Under the pieces are notes generated by a model. It did not search any database, had not been told where the DNA came from, and saw only the letters and a program-made list of their open reading frames with translations. The translations under genes were made by a program, and so were the position numbers. This document shows positions 25,766 to 36,350 of a stretch of DNA of 64,000 nt, one piece after another. Location of the stretch: the NCBI GenBank assembly GCA_009667805.1, contig CM019072.1, positions 35,271,519 to 35,335,518 of the forward strand, given 5' to 3'. Numbering within the stretch: position 1 is the first letter of the stretch; each line of letters starts with the position of its first letter. This DNA comes from Leptobrachium leishanense. Its lineage: Eukaryota; Chordata; Amphibia; Anura; Megophryidae.

Positions 25766-26455
25766 TCAGTTTGTTCGGGGTTTTTTCGCAGGTCGCCCAC
25801 TCTGTCCATCATCGTCATCTCGTTTTCTTCTTGGGACATAGTTATCGGGCTCCTTGATCTTTATGAATTCCCCTCCGCACTCCACACCGTGACGCCGCCG
25901 CCAAGCTGCAGTCATAGTCGGTGTTCTGTCAGTTGCGCGCCTGATGATCTTGCCGCAGGGGCCGTTACATTGCCACCAGTGTTTTCTCAGCGCTCGCATT
26001 TCAGCGGAGAAGTGGTGCTTCACTGTAATGTTGGCTCCCGAGGCAGCATTAATGCGCTTCATGTAATGAAGAAAGACGGTCCCGTGGGCGCCATCGTCTT
26101 CTTTCTTGGTAACATGCATGTACGCATGGATCATCTCGTGAAGGAGTGACTCCACCACATCCTTCCTCGGCCGTTGTTTCAGGATTGGCTCACTGAGCCG
26201 GATGACGCAGCGTCCAGTTTGATGATAGTAAAGACAAACTCCGGCTGCTCTTGTCATCCTCTTGCTCCATTCAGCCTCCACGTTGGATAATCGTCCTTTA
26301 AAGAACATGTGGTTGAATTGCCGGAGCAAGCAGCGGATGTCGGGGTTTGGGTCTATGGATTCCCAAATTGGGTCAACCACAGTCAAGCCCAGCTGTTCTG
26401 ACATCCTGGTGATGCGTAGGATAGCTTGAAACTCACGTAAAACTTCAGAGTACAT
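25766..26455 (-). CDS. SPRTN-like (Spartan) DNA-dependent metalloprotease, copy 1
   Basis: An intact 229-residue frame, homologous to the N-terminal protease part of SPRTN, which degrades proteins crosslinked to DNA during replication. It has the SprT core with zinc-protease motif HEMIH (106-110, catalytic Glu107) and a probable third ligand His124, the upstream RLSEPILKQRPRKDVVESLL block, and the zinc-binding subdomain with Cys163, Cys167, His189 and Cys193. The C-terminus is basic and ends KKPRTN. Full-length SPRTN (about 490 residues) also has VCP-, PCNA- and ubiquitin-binding motifs; these are absent. The frame continues upstream as TEDDN, resembling the MDDDLM start of human SPRTN, so the ancestral start may be lost and Met1 secondary. 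The lack of introns suggests a retrocopy. It lies antisense in a CPNE2 intron. Confidence 0.85.
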   Translation of the reverse strand: MYSEVLREFQAILRITRMSEQLGLTVVDPIWESIDPNPDIRCLLRQFNHMFFKGRLSNVEAEWSKRMTRAAGVCLYYHQTGRCVIRLSEPILKQRPRKDVVESLLHEMIHAYMHVTKKEDDGAHGTVFLHYMKRINAASGANITVKHHFSAEMRALRKHWWQCNGPCGKIIRRATDRTPTMTAAWRRRHGVECGGEFIKIKEPDNYVPRRKRDDDDGQSGRPAKKPRTN

Positions 26456-26532
26456 ATTGTCGTCTTCAGTATAGCGCAGGTGAGTGAATTGGAGTGACCG
26501 TGCACGTGATATAGACCAGCATTCCGCTGTGA

Positions 26533-26690
26533 TGTCATACTGAACATTCTAACAGCACACACTGCTGGGCTTTTTTTTTTTGTATTGCTTTATTAGTTAA
26601 TTTTTGTATTGAAACACATTAAGTCATTCCTTCTTTTTTTCATTAGTAAGCGTATTAACCTGCATACTCCTCAGTTAAATGCTTCATCGG
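26533..26690. repeat. Direct repeat unit, also at 27565-27725
   Basis: The block GAACATTCTAACAGCACACA, a T-run, TAGTTAATTTTTGTATTGAA and TTAACCTGCATACTCCTCA occurs again at 27565-27725 and, in copy 2, at 49334-49480 and 51535-51670. It flanks about 0.9 kb of transposon-derived sequence (about 2 kb in copy 2, because of the extra piggyBac-like element). It may be a small duplication around an insertion or a pair of unrecognised long terminal repeats. Confidence 0.7.
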
Positions 26691-26705
26691 TCTCATAGTG
26701 CAGCT

Positions 26706-27150
26706 TTAACCCCTTGGTGACCAGGCGGTTTTACGAAAACCCACCCTTTAGTGCCAGCTGCTGTTTTTACATTTCTGTGCTGTTTGTATTTAGGTCAAAT
26801 TTTCCTTTTACTCGTTTATGCAACCCACACATATTATATACCGTTTTTCCTGCCAATGAATGGAATTTCTAAAGATACTATTATTTCCATCGTATCTTAT
26901 AATTTACTATAAAAAAATGAAATATGATGAAAAAGTGGAAGAAACCCACTTATTCAAAATTTAATCCCCCAAATCTACAGACGCCAAAAAAGACCCTGGT
27001 TAAATAGTGTCGAAATTTTGTCTTGAGATTAGAAATATCCGATTTTTACATGTTTTTGCTTTTTAACCCCTTCACTGCTGAGCTAGTTCACCTCTGTGCA
27101 CTGAGCTCCTTCTGACCGTTTTATGCTCATAATTTTTAGATGCCAGCATA
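26706..27150. mobile_element. piggyBac-like MITE remnant(s) with TTAACCCCTT ends
   Basis: TTTAACCCCTTGGTGACCAG at 26706 and TTTTTAACCCCTTCACTGCT near 27062 match the ends of the TTAA-flanked elements at 50361-51515 and 53630-53913. The right boundary is eroded. It is shared with copy 2 (from about 49500), hence older than the duplication. Confidence 0.55.
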
Positions 27151-27554
27151 GGCTAGGGTCAGACGAACGCATTTTTCACGTCGACGTCAAAAAGTGCGTT
27201 GATGCGTCCAAACGCATTTTTTCACGGAAGGCGCGATAGCCGTCATACGATGCGCAATTTCGGCTGTATTTTTTGACGGAGCTATAAAAAAACAAATGGA
27301 TGTGATGTTGGCTGGACAGTGCAGTGTCTGTCTCCTAATCACGCACACACGCCGCTATGCCGACGCAGCGCACTCTGTGCGTCAGTACTAGCAGTTCCAC
27401 GTTCTCGAAAAAATGCGTTTGTTTGACGCTTGCGTTGCACAGCCGGACTTTCATGCGGCCGTAGTTCGTATATTGGACTTCATTTGCTGCTACTACAGCC
27501 GTAATAAAGTGTGGCTCAACGCACGATCGCACTGCCTTCGTCTGACCCCCAGCC
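27151..27554. mobile_element. Harbinger-like MITE in copy 1
   Basis: The ends GGCTAGGGTCAGACGAACGC and CTTCGTCTGACCCCCAGCC are inverted and related to the MITEs at 45286-45711 and 59313-59747. The 404-bp interior is CpG-rich and non-coding. The copy-2 counterpart is 49953-50360. The right junction CC/TTAA is the piggyBac target used in copy 2. Confidence 0.75.
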
Positions 27555-27725
27555 TTAAAGCAGGTGTCATACGGAACATTCTGACAACACACACTGCAGG
27601 GCTTTTTTTTTTTTTTTTTGTTTTGCTTTTTTAGTTAATTTTTGTATTGAAACACGTTTAGTCATTTCTCTATTTTTAATAATAATAATAAGTGTTTTAA
27701 CCTGCATACTCCTCATGTAACCGTT

Positions 27726-28514
27726 TTCTACATTCTGAGGAAAGAAGGCAATGGTGAGCTCAGCAACAAAAAAAGGCCTGGACGTCCTCGGAAGAAAACA
27801 GTGGTGGGCACTGGCGTGCGCAGCCCGTTACATTAGGGTTTGCACCAATGTAACATTTATTAACTTAAAATTTATATTTAGGAGATTTTGCTCAAAATAC
27901 ACATTTTTCATAAGTAATAACCAGCCTGTAATCGGAGATAGTTTTCAAGCTATTCAGAACATGGAGTAGACTTTTTATTAAATCAAACTTTTGCATTCAA
28001 AAAGAAATATAAAAACACATAAATATGTATTTTAAAGACACAAGTAGGTGAAAAAAGTGCATTGATCAATTCCTATATCAACTCACTACGGCCAGATTGC
28101 TTATGTTCAATGACCAGGCAGCAGTATATAATAAATGGTTAAATTTAGGCAAAAAAAAGTTTGCTTTAAGCTAATGAAATTCGATCGCAAATATATCCGA
28201 TCAATAAATGAAAACCAATATATAAAAAAGCAGCCGTGCCTAAGCGTTGCATTTAAACAATATAGTGTTCACTTCCAGCTAATAAACTTCAATCATAGAT
28301 GTCTTGAATCAACTGATAAGAACTAATCTATAGACGGTAAACATATCCACACCAAGAATTAAGTTCTAAGTACCCCTATTCCACTCTCATCAATCAGAAG
28401 AGATTTTCTAACCTCTGGCATTACGTAATTAAGGTTAACTTGAAATCCTCATGTATATCTCGGTGTTCAGCAGTCAATCTTTCATTGAATAGCAACACAT
28501 AATTTCAGCGTATA
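27726..28514. other. Duplicated intron stretch before the Tc1 element
   Basis: No gene recognised. About 27915-28050 is missing from copy 2 and resembles, in reverse complement, 56836-56910 (TTTTAAAATACATATTTATG), so it is a further repeat fragment. Confidence 0.45.
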
Positions 28515-30115
28515 CAGTTGTGTTCAAAATTATTCAACCCCCAATGCTGTAAAGGGTTTTAGGGAATTTAGTGTACATTTGTAATTGTATTCAGAATGAA
28601 ATCCTACAAGGACTTTTTAAAGAACCATATCCAACTAAAATGACATCAATTGGTTTTGTAATACAGTAGTAAATGTTTCTTTTGTGAATTCTTCATTGAC
28701 ACAATTATTCAACCCCTTAAAGACTACCACTCTGAAGAACAGAGGTTCATTCAAGTGTTTTCAATCAGGTATTGAAAACACCTGTGGATGTCACGGAGCA
28801 GCAATAAAGCATAATAAGCACCAATTAGGCAGCTTTAAAATGACTGTGATACTCAGCTCCTTCTAGACATTTACTGGTGTGGTTACAAACATGGTGAAGA
28901 CAAGAGAAGAGGTGATTACTCTTCACAGGAAGGGCAATGGCTATAAGAAGATTGCAAAGATGTTAAACATACCAAGAGAGACCATAGGAAGCATCATTCG
29001 CAAACTCAAGGCAAAGGGCACTGTTGAAACGCTACCTGGTCGTGGCAGAAAGAAGATGCTGACTTCGACTGCTGTGCGCTACCTGAAGCGTAGAGTGGAG
29101 AAAAGTCCCCGTGTGACTGCTGAGGAACTGAGAAAAGATTTGTCAGATGTGGGTACTGAAGTTTCAGCTCAGACAATACGGCGCACACTGCGTAATGAAG
29201 GCCTCCATGCCAGAACTCCCAGGCGCACCCCCTTGCTGTCTCCAAAGAATAAGAAGAGTCGACTGCAGTATGCCAAAAGTCATGTGGACAAACCACAGAC
29301 GTTTTGGGATAGTGTTCTGTGGACTGATGAAACAAAATTAGAACTGTTTGGGCCCATGGATCAACGCTATGTTTGGAGGAGGAAGAACAAGGCCTATGAA
29401 GAAAAGAACACCTTGCCTACTGTGAAGCATGGCGAGGGGGGGGGGGGTCAATCATGCTTTGGGGCTGTTGGGCTTCTGCAGGTACAGGGAAGCTTCAGCG
29501 TGTGCAAGGTACCATGAATTCTCTTCAGTACCAGGAGATATTGGTTGACAATGTGATGCAGTCCGTCACAAACCTGAGGCTTGGGAGACGTTGGACCTTT
29601 CAACAGGATAATGATCCCAAGCATACCTCCAAGTCCACTAGAGCATGGTTGCAGATTAAAGGCTGGAACATTTTGGAGTGGCCATCGCAGTCACCTGACT
29701 TAAATCCGATTGAGAACCTCTGGTGGGACTTAAAGAAAGCAGTTGCAGTGCGCAAGCCTAAGAATGTGACTGAACTGGAGGCTTTTGCCCATGACGAATG
29801 GGCGAAGATACCCGTAGATCGCTGCAGACAGTTGTGTCAAGCTATGCTTCACGTTTAAAAGCTGTTATAACTGTAAAAGGATGTTGTACGAAGTACTAAG
29901 ATTGAATGTCACTTGGGGGTTGAATTAAACTGAATGATGTGAGCACAGAAAAGACATTTGTGGTTATTTCATTATAAATGTTATGTTATATTTGTCTGAC
30001 CTACACGTGCCTCTTTGATTTAATTGTAAGCAAGATGACTGAATAATCAAAATCAATGTCAAACTGGCCAAAACACTCAGTTTCAGTGGGGGTTGAATAA
30101 TTTTATACACAACTA
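28515..30115 (+). mobile_element. Tc1/mariner transposon, near intact
   Basis: A 1601-bp element with inverted ends CAGTTGTGTTCAAAATTATT / AATAATTTTATACACAACTA and TA target duplications (28513-28514 and 30116-30117). Copy 2 has the precise empty site GCGTATAAGTAGG at 52361. The single transposase gene is interrupted only by a frameshift in a G-run. The insertion therefore followed the duplication or was lost cleanly from copy 2. Confidence 0.95.
28891..29858 (+). pseudogene. Tc1/mariner transposase, one frameshift
   Basis: About 322 residues in two frames. The N-terminus has paired-type helix-turn-helix DNA-binding regions (MVKTREEVITLHRKGNGYKK; NIPRETIGSIIRKLK, with a GRGRKK hook). The catalytic domain has DD34E-type residues: Asp in WTDETKLELFG, Asp in QQDNDPKHTS and Glu in PDLNPIENLWWDLK. 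ATG at 28891 is taken as start; a non-ATG extension to 28879 is less likely. The frame breaks at a run of 12 G (29436-29447), in the glycine-rich VKHGEGGGG segment, and resumes as LWGCWASAGTGKLQR. All catalytic motifs survive. The break could be a recent slippage or a sequencing error. Confidence 0.95.
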
Positions 30116-30117
30116 TA

Positions 30118-31112
30118 AGTAGGCTGATAAGCGCAATCTCTAGGCGTGAAGCTGCATAGACTACCATCGGCAATAAATAAGGCACAGTGGTAGAGTCCAG
30201 AGCCCGCAGTCAAAGCAGTACGAGCAGGTCTACAACCAAAAATTACCAGCAAGTAGGAAGCCTCACAGCTATGCTCTCCTTGATTGGGAGTTGAGACCTA
30301 GAACATGTAGAACCCTCTAGCATTAAGTAGTTAACCAAAAGCCGTGCTCTCCTTCAGTGTGGGACCTTCGAACATTCGACAGTTAACCAAAAGTGGCACC
30401 AGTGCTCTCCTTGAAATGGGAGCTTCATAAATTTATATGCCAACAAAGTAAACGCGTAAATATATTAGGGGTTCATTGCCACTGCAACACAGCATGAAAT
30501 GCCATCTGTAGGGAGTCGGGGACCACAAATCCATAAAAGACCAGCATAGAAAGTGTTCCTGCACAAATAGTCACCCAACATGGAAGGACAAACAATTAAA
30601 AACTTCCCATTATGGAAACGAAGTTGGCTTTTTCAAGAGCTGATTTGTATTGCACTGCCGATGCCTTATATAGTCTGTCAATACTCGGCATACCGGAAAC
30701 ATTAGTGGTGTGTGACGCACCAAGATTTAAACAACCAGTCATGTTCTGAGAGCTGTCTAATGTCACGTAGATTATCTTGTGTATAAAAAATCCCAACCAC
30801 CCGCTTTCTTATGGACATAGACACGTGATCCACAGAGAGCCAATCCTAATCTTCTAAGGCCAATCGCTGTGTATCCAGATTGTATCAAAATAAACCCTTC
30901 AAGAATTATATTATTAGCAAGAAATTACAGATAAACATCTGGATATACCCAGCTATAGAGAAGCACATTTTTTAAAATATTTGTATTCGCCCAAAGGATC
31001 TCGATCATATGGACAACTATGGCAAAGGATCCAAACAATAGATCACATACATGTCTTAACCACCAGTTCGACGTTTCCCCAGTTGTTACCCACAATTACA
31101 GATGAGAAGATC
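30118..31112. other. Duplicated intron stretch up to the DIRS insertion
   Basis: Colinear with 52370-53331 in copy 2; no coding feature recognised. It ends at the DIRS insertion point after AGATC (31108-31112). Confidence 0.5.
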
Positions 31113-31120
31113 CCTAGATT

Positions 31121-31323
31121 CGAATATTATGCTAAACTCCTTTTACTGAACCATAGCAGCAAAGAAAAAATACAATAAAGTTTTTAATTTGGGACAAAGA
31201 AAAAAAGTTTTTTGTATACAGAACAGAAATTGTACAGAACCAATAAGAACAGGACAGTAGCCAATCACCAGTCACCAGCGGGCATAAATTCCTGGTCTGC
31301 GCTAACCACGCCCTCTTTTCTTG
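31121..31323. repeat. DIRS inverted terminal repeat, 3' end of element
   Basis: Reverse-complementary to 39198-39391: CGAATATTATGCTAAACTCC, AACCATAGCAGCAAAGAAAA, GGGACAAAGAA, CCAATAAGAACAGG and ATAAATTCCTGG all recur inverted. A few bases of non-shared extension (CCTAGATT, 31113-31120) lie outside. Confidence 0.93.
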
Positions 31324-31653
31324 GCTGTAGCCATCACAAAGATCCTTTGAATAGTAGAAAGGAAAACGAGCGGAGGAAACAGAAGGTGATTCGGACCTTT
31401 GTATTATGTACCTGGAACAGGAGGAAAAGAGTCTGAAGATTAATATCATGAAAGAATCTGACATTCATTTGGAAGTCATGAGACACAGATTTAATATGAT
31501 TAACATAACTAGGGATGCACCGATACCACTTTTTTAAGACCGAGTACAGATACTTTTGTTCAAGTACTCACCGATACCAATTACCGATACTTTTATTTTA
31601 TGTCATGTGACGCTTTCCAATAAGAACAGACCTCCTATAAAGCCCCCAGGTCT

Positions 31654-32085
31654 CATGGATTTGCCCCAGCTCATGGATATTGCCCCAGCTCATGGATATC
31701 CTGACCCCAGCTCATGAATAATTGCCCCCCCAGCTCATGGATAATTGCCCCCCTGCTCATGGATATGCCCCCCCTGCTCATGGATATGCCCCCCAGCTCA
31801 TGGATATGCCCCCCTTGCTCATGGATATGCCCCCCTGCTCATGGATATGCCCCCCCCTGCTCATGGATATGCCCCCCTTGCTCATGGATATGCCCCCCTT
31901 GCTCATGGATATGCCCCCCTGCTCATGGATATGCCCCCCTGCTCATGGATATGCCCCCCTTGCTCATGGATATGCCCCCCAGCTCATGGATATGCCCCCG
32001 CTCATGGATATGCCCCCCCTGCTCATGGATATGCCCCCCCTTCTCATGGATATGCCCCCCAGCTCATGGATATGCCCCCCCTCTC
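31654..32085 (+). repeat. 20-bp-type minisatellite (CTGCTCATGGATATGCCCCC)
   Basis: About 22 tandem copies of a GCTCATGGATATGCCCCCC unit with variable C-run length and CAG/CTG/CTT variation. The first units read CCCCAGCTCATGGATATTGC, close to the unit of the 10975-12190 array. Frames through the array are artefacts. Confidence 0.95.
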
Positions 32086-32089
32086 CGTT

Positions 32090-32560
32090 CATACTTACCT
32101 TCCTTCAGCGCCGCCGGTAAAGTCTTCGCGCGTGCGCGCTCCTTGGAAGGACCCCAGCCGCAACCCCTTTGGACCATGTGATCGCGGCTGGGGTCCTTCC
32201 AATGAGCGTGCGCGTGGGAACTTTCCCGGCATTGCTGAAGGAAGGTAAGTATGAGCGGAGAGCAGCTGCAGGGCCTGTCTGAATGCTCTATCTGCATTCA
32301 GACAGGCCCTGCAGCTGCTCACTTTGTTTAATACTTACCTTCCTTCAGCGACGCCGGGAAAGTTTCCGCGCGCGCGCTCGTTGGAAGGACCCCAGCCGCG
32401 ATCACATGGTCCCACGTGGTCGCGGCTGGGGTCCTTCCAAGGAGCGAGCGAGCGCGCGCGAAGACTTTCCCAGCGGCGCTGAAGGAAGGTAAGTATTAAA
32501 CAAAGTGAGATGACCAGCTGCAGGGCCTGTCTGAATGCCGATAGAGCATTCGGACAGCCG
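32090..32560. repeat. Two consecutive G+C-rich palindromes
   Basis: CTTACCTTCCTTCAGCGCC ... GGTCCTTCC / GGAAGGACC ... GCTGAAGGAAGGTAAG folds twice (about 32092-32250 and 32332-32495). The segments are separated by a third palindrome, AGCTGCAGGGCCTGTCTGAA / TTCAGACAGGCCCTGCAGCT (32263-32321). It could extrude as a multi-branched cruciform. Confidence 0.9.
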
Positions 32561-32788
32561 CCGCAGCCCCTAGGAAACCGGCAAGCCGGCTCAATGCCGT
32601 CTTCCGGTATCGGAAAAAAATATCGGGGGTACTGCACGAGTACCAAGTACTCCTGCAGTACCCGGTATCGGCACCGATATCGATACTAGTATCGGTATCG
32701 GTGCAACCCTAAACATAACCATAACCTGAAATATAGCTTACCCTGGGTAGGGTAAATGTTTGTGGTGTAATACCCAAATATGGGTGGG

Positions 32789-32866
32789 ATAATATTCGCC
32801 TCCGTGTCTTTATTTATAGTCTAATCTAGGGATTATACACCAAGACACGGAGGCTTCATATTATGC
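32789..32866. repeat. DIRS internal complementary region
   Basis: AATATTCGCCTCCGTGT (32791-32807) matches the outer left end of the DIRS (39387 onwards), while AATCTAGGG (32823-32831) and ACACGGAGGC then TTCATATTATGC correspond to the outer ends in the other orientation. Such a region, templating both ends, is diagnostic of DIRS elements. Confidence 0.85.
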
Positions 32867-32877
32867 TTCTTGAAAGC

Positions 32878-33447
32878 TTAATAAATAAAAGAATGTGCAA
32901 AATGAATAATGGATTTAAAATAAAACTCTTTAAAAGTTGAATCATTTGACCAATTAGCAGTTTTAATGAGATCTTCTAATCTACAACCCTGAGCCATTGC
33001 CGTAGAGGCTACCGCACTCCGAGAGGAATGGGCCCCAAACACAGAGATATCAATACCAGCTTCTGCCATAATCCACTTAACCCATCTAGCCAAGGTAGTG
33101 GAAGAAACCGGATGATAAGGTTTCGTCATAGTAAGAAATAAGCGATCGATAGACGGGAGACGGTAAGGGGCTGTAACCCTCTCGTATTCTTGTAAACATG
33201 ATACAGGACATAAATTTGGTCTTTGGGGAAAAGCTGGATAGAAAACGTGAGAAATGGCAGTTTTTGTGCATCTAGAAATGGAAAAAGCTACCCCAGCTGG
33301 GGTAAAGGAACGTCCTGACAAATCCAGAGCACGGACGTCAGAGACGCTTTTACATGAGATTAGGCATAACCGCATAGCTAATTTACCGGACAATTGCTTG
33401 ATTGACAATTCTGTGTTGGGAGGCCATTGATCCAGAAAATCTAACAT
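32878..33447 (-). CDS. DIRS tyrosine recombinase (integrase)
   Basis: A 189-codon frame, probably continuing from an upstream frame near 33590, encoding the catalytic half of a DIRS tyrosine recombinase. The Arg in SVSDVRALDLS, the H-x-x-R box in FGAHSSRSAVAST and the nucleophile Tyr in FKEFYFKS are present in order. It replaces a DDE integrase, joining circular DNA copies to the genome. The frame is open to its natural end next to the internal complementary region. Confidence 0.9.
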   Translation of the reverse strand: MLDFLDQWPPNTELSIKQLSGKLAMRLCLISCKSVSDVRALDLSGRSFTPAGVAFSISRCTKTAISHVFYPAFPQRPNLCPVSCLQEYERVTAPYRLPSIDRLFLTMTKPYHPVSSTTLARWVKWIMAEAGIDISVFGAHSSRSAVASTAMAQGCRLEDLIKTANWSNDSTFKEFYFKSIIHFAHSFIY

Positions 33448-33589
33448 AACGTGAGCGAGGAGGACGTTTTAAACGAATACCCATAAGTAATCTGCATACC
33501 AATCTATGTTGACCAACAGGGATACCATCAATACTGGAATGATAAACTGAGATAGCAGATCTGAAATTATTGATTGAAGAAGGCAGGGC

Positions 33590-35860
33590 CTATCGTACAA
33601 ACAATGAGGTGAGAAACTGAAGAATATCTTCTATAGGAGCTGAAAAGGAAGCAACCTGTTTGCCCAAACACCCAGCAGTGACCCAGCAGTTCCAATAGTA
33701 ACGATATCGTTTTCTAGTACCTGGTGCCCAAGCGCTGGAGAGTAAATCGGAAGTAGCTTCCGAAATTCCAGGACCAGTGAAAGGTTGCCCGAGACCTTCC
33801 ATGCGATGAGGCGAAACGAAGGGACGGACAGAACGTTGTGTAACGTGTTCTCCGGATCCTGCAGAGGAACAGGGTTCGCCTGGAGGATCCGAGGGACATC
33901 CACTGATAACTCCAACAGCTGGGGAAACAACGGTTGTGTCGTCCACCATGGAGTGATCAGAACTATCGTTGGTCGATTGGATTGCATTATCCGAACAATC
34001 CTGGAAATCAGGAAAGGTGGAAATGCACAAAGGGTTCCCTGGCCAGGTTTGACAGAAGCGTCTGTTCCTAACGCTTCTGGATCTGGCCTCCAACTGAAAT
34101 AATTTGGTAACTGCGTATTCAAACGAGACGCAAAGAGGTCTACTGTAAACGGACCCCATAGGGACGATAAAGATTGGAATATCATTCTGTCTAACCTCCA
34201 ATCGCTGAGGTCTACTAAATGCCTGGAATTCCAGTCTGCCATGACGTTGCATAACCCTGGAATGAATTGGGCCTTCACTGTGATGTTGTTGGAAAGACAA
34301 ACTCCCCAAAACCTTTTGGACACCTCCGACAATTGTTTTGACCTGGGACCCCCTAACCGATTTATGTGTGTTACTGCAGAGAAATTGTCCATGCGGAGTA
34401 ACACTGAATGGAAAATTCTGTCTTTGAAAAAACTCTGTATAGCGAATAAACCAGCTAGGAGTTCTAGAACATTTATGTGTAAGGAGGCTTCTGCCAAAGC
34501 CCATCTGCCTCCAGTGGATATCGAACCTAGCCGCGCGCCCCAACCATAATTGCTGGCGTCGGAATCTATAACTACCTCTGGTTGAGGAGGGAAAAAGGAA
34601 TGACCGTTCCAAGTATCTATGTGATCCCTCCATCACCGAAGTTCTATACACGGATCTTCGTCTAGGGAAATCAAATCTGAATAAAGCATTCCTTGTCGTA
34701 GACATGATGCTTTGAGCCTTTGCAGGGCTCGATAATAGAGGGGTCCTGGAAATACTGCTTGAATTGATGCTGCAAGCCTCCCCAGCAGGCGAGCTAGAGC
34801 CCTCAGAGGAAACATCGGTCGTGAAGACAACCTTCCCTCCCTTCGAATCTGGAGGACTTTCATGGTCGGGAGACTGAGAGACATAAGAACTGAATCTACT
34901 AGAAATTCTATATTCCTGGCTGGTTCCAGGCTGGATTTTTCCCAGTTGATCATGAAACCTAGTCTTATTAATAAAGTGATCGTCAAATTGCGATGAACCA
35001 TAATGACGGAAATATCCTGAGCCATAAGAAGTATATCGTCCAGATATACAATCAAACGAACTCCTTTGGTCCTTAAAAACGAGACCACCGGATTCATGAT
35101 GTTTGTGAAACATCTGGGGGCCGACGAAAGGCCGAATAGAAGGGACGTTCCAAAGGAATTGGAGATAATTCCTGCAGTGTTCCGCCATTGGTATCGTCAA
35201 ATAGGCATCCTTGAGGTCTATCTTGACCATCCAATCGCCTGGACACAGATTGTCTTTTAACGATGGAATACCCTCCATCTTGAAGTGGTAATAAGAAACG
35301 TACTCGTTTAGGCTTTTTAAATTTATTACCGGACGAAAGTCGCCCCCTTTCTTTTGTACCAGAAAAATGTTGCTTACAAATACCGGGACTGGTGGAAACA
35401 GCTTTTCTATAGCGTCTTTTTGGAATAAATCCAAAATTTCTTGGTCTATCAAATGACTGTGGTCTGGAGTCATAAACAGTGGTAGAGGCATACATGTCTG
35501 GACTGGTAACACATCGAATTCTATGGTGTGACCCATAATCGTATTTAGTACCCACGGGTCTGAAGTGATCTGGCGCCAATTTGGGAAAAAAAGATGGACT
35601 CTGCCCCCTATTGGGGTTTGAAAAAAACATTGGTTGTTTACCATACTCACCGACATAAGGTGATCTACGAGAGCCTCGGAAGAATCTAGTACGACCTGGT
35701 CTGGCTCGTTGTGGGAAGAAATTCCCTTGTCCAGCTGTTCCTTGCTGGATCTGGTCGACGGTAGACTGAAAGAAGTCTCGGTTATGGGATTGTGGGTTTC
35801 GGCCGGGAAAACGGCCTCTACTTTTCCCGGCCTAGTCAAAAATTTTGTTGGGGAAAGCAC
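33590..35860 (-). pseudogene. DIRS RT, RNase H and methyltransferase-like region
   Basis: Reading order on the minus strand: RT fingers and palm (FRPVINLKSLNEY, MVKIDLKDAYLTIP), a frameshift near 35130, then YLDDILLM (the catalytic Y-L-D-D box) in the frame of 34633-35097. RNase H follows in the frame of 33631-34497 (INVLELLAGLFAI, LLRMDNFSAV, ADWNSRHL), then the methyltransferase-like VDLFASRLNTQLPNYFSW block typical of DIRS. Because of the frame changes the long 756-codon frame is only partly real: after about residue 245 it runs out of phase. The element cannot make an intact polyprotein. Confidence 0.92.
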
Positions 35861-36350
35861 GTTTCATCGAAGATCGGACCTTTATTAATGGTTTAAAAAG
35901 AGTTAGCCTTAGAGCTCATCTGTTGGATAAAGTCCTCTGCAAAAAGGCAACCATTAGCCTCCAGGCCAGGTTCCTTATTGGCCATTGATACCAATTTTGG
36001 TTCGATATGTAAAATTCTGGAACGTCTACGCTCCGTAGAGGTAGCCGAATTGGCGTTACCAAGGACACAGACCATTCGTTGTACCCAACCTCAATACTCG
36101 AAAAGATCAGGTCTATTATTTTCGAAAAGGTCATGCTCAATGGCATTAAACAATTTTGTCAGTGGGCCCAGCAAATGTCCAGCAATTTGTCTTGACATGT
36201 TTCCAGTGTCGCTTCCAAACCCTTCTTGGGGTTCCAACCAGTCTTCTGGAGGAATTCAACTATATCTCATTAACCTCCGGTGCCGAAGCAGCGTCAGAGG
36301 CCAATGTTGGTCGTGGGCATTCAGCCTTAGTTTTGTTGTGGGTCTTTGTG

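Larger units (their letters stand above)
31510..32711. mobile_element. hAT-type element nested in the DIRS
   Basis: The ends TAGGGATGCACCGATACC and GGTATCGGTGCAACCCTA are inverted. Perfect 8-bp target duplications AACATAAC lie at 31502-31509 and 32712-32719. The interior consists of a 20-bp minisatellite and two nested G+C-rich palindromes, with no transposase. It splits the DIRS between its terminal repeat and its internal complementary region. Confidence 0.95.

Noticed and set aside
25709..26149. Forward-strand 146-codon frame opposite the SPRTN-like ORF (also 48508-48948)
   Set aside because: It is the shadow of the antisense protease frame and has no domain of its own.
31714..32248. Proline/cysteine-rich repeat proteins in the 31654-32085 region
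   Set aside because: They are by-products of the second minisatellite and the adjoining palindrome within a hAT element.
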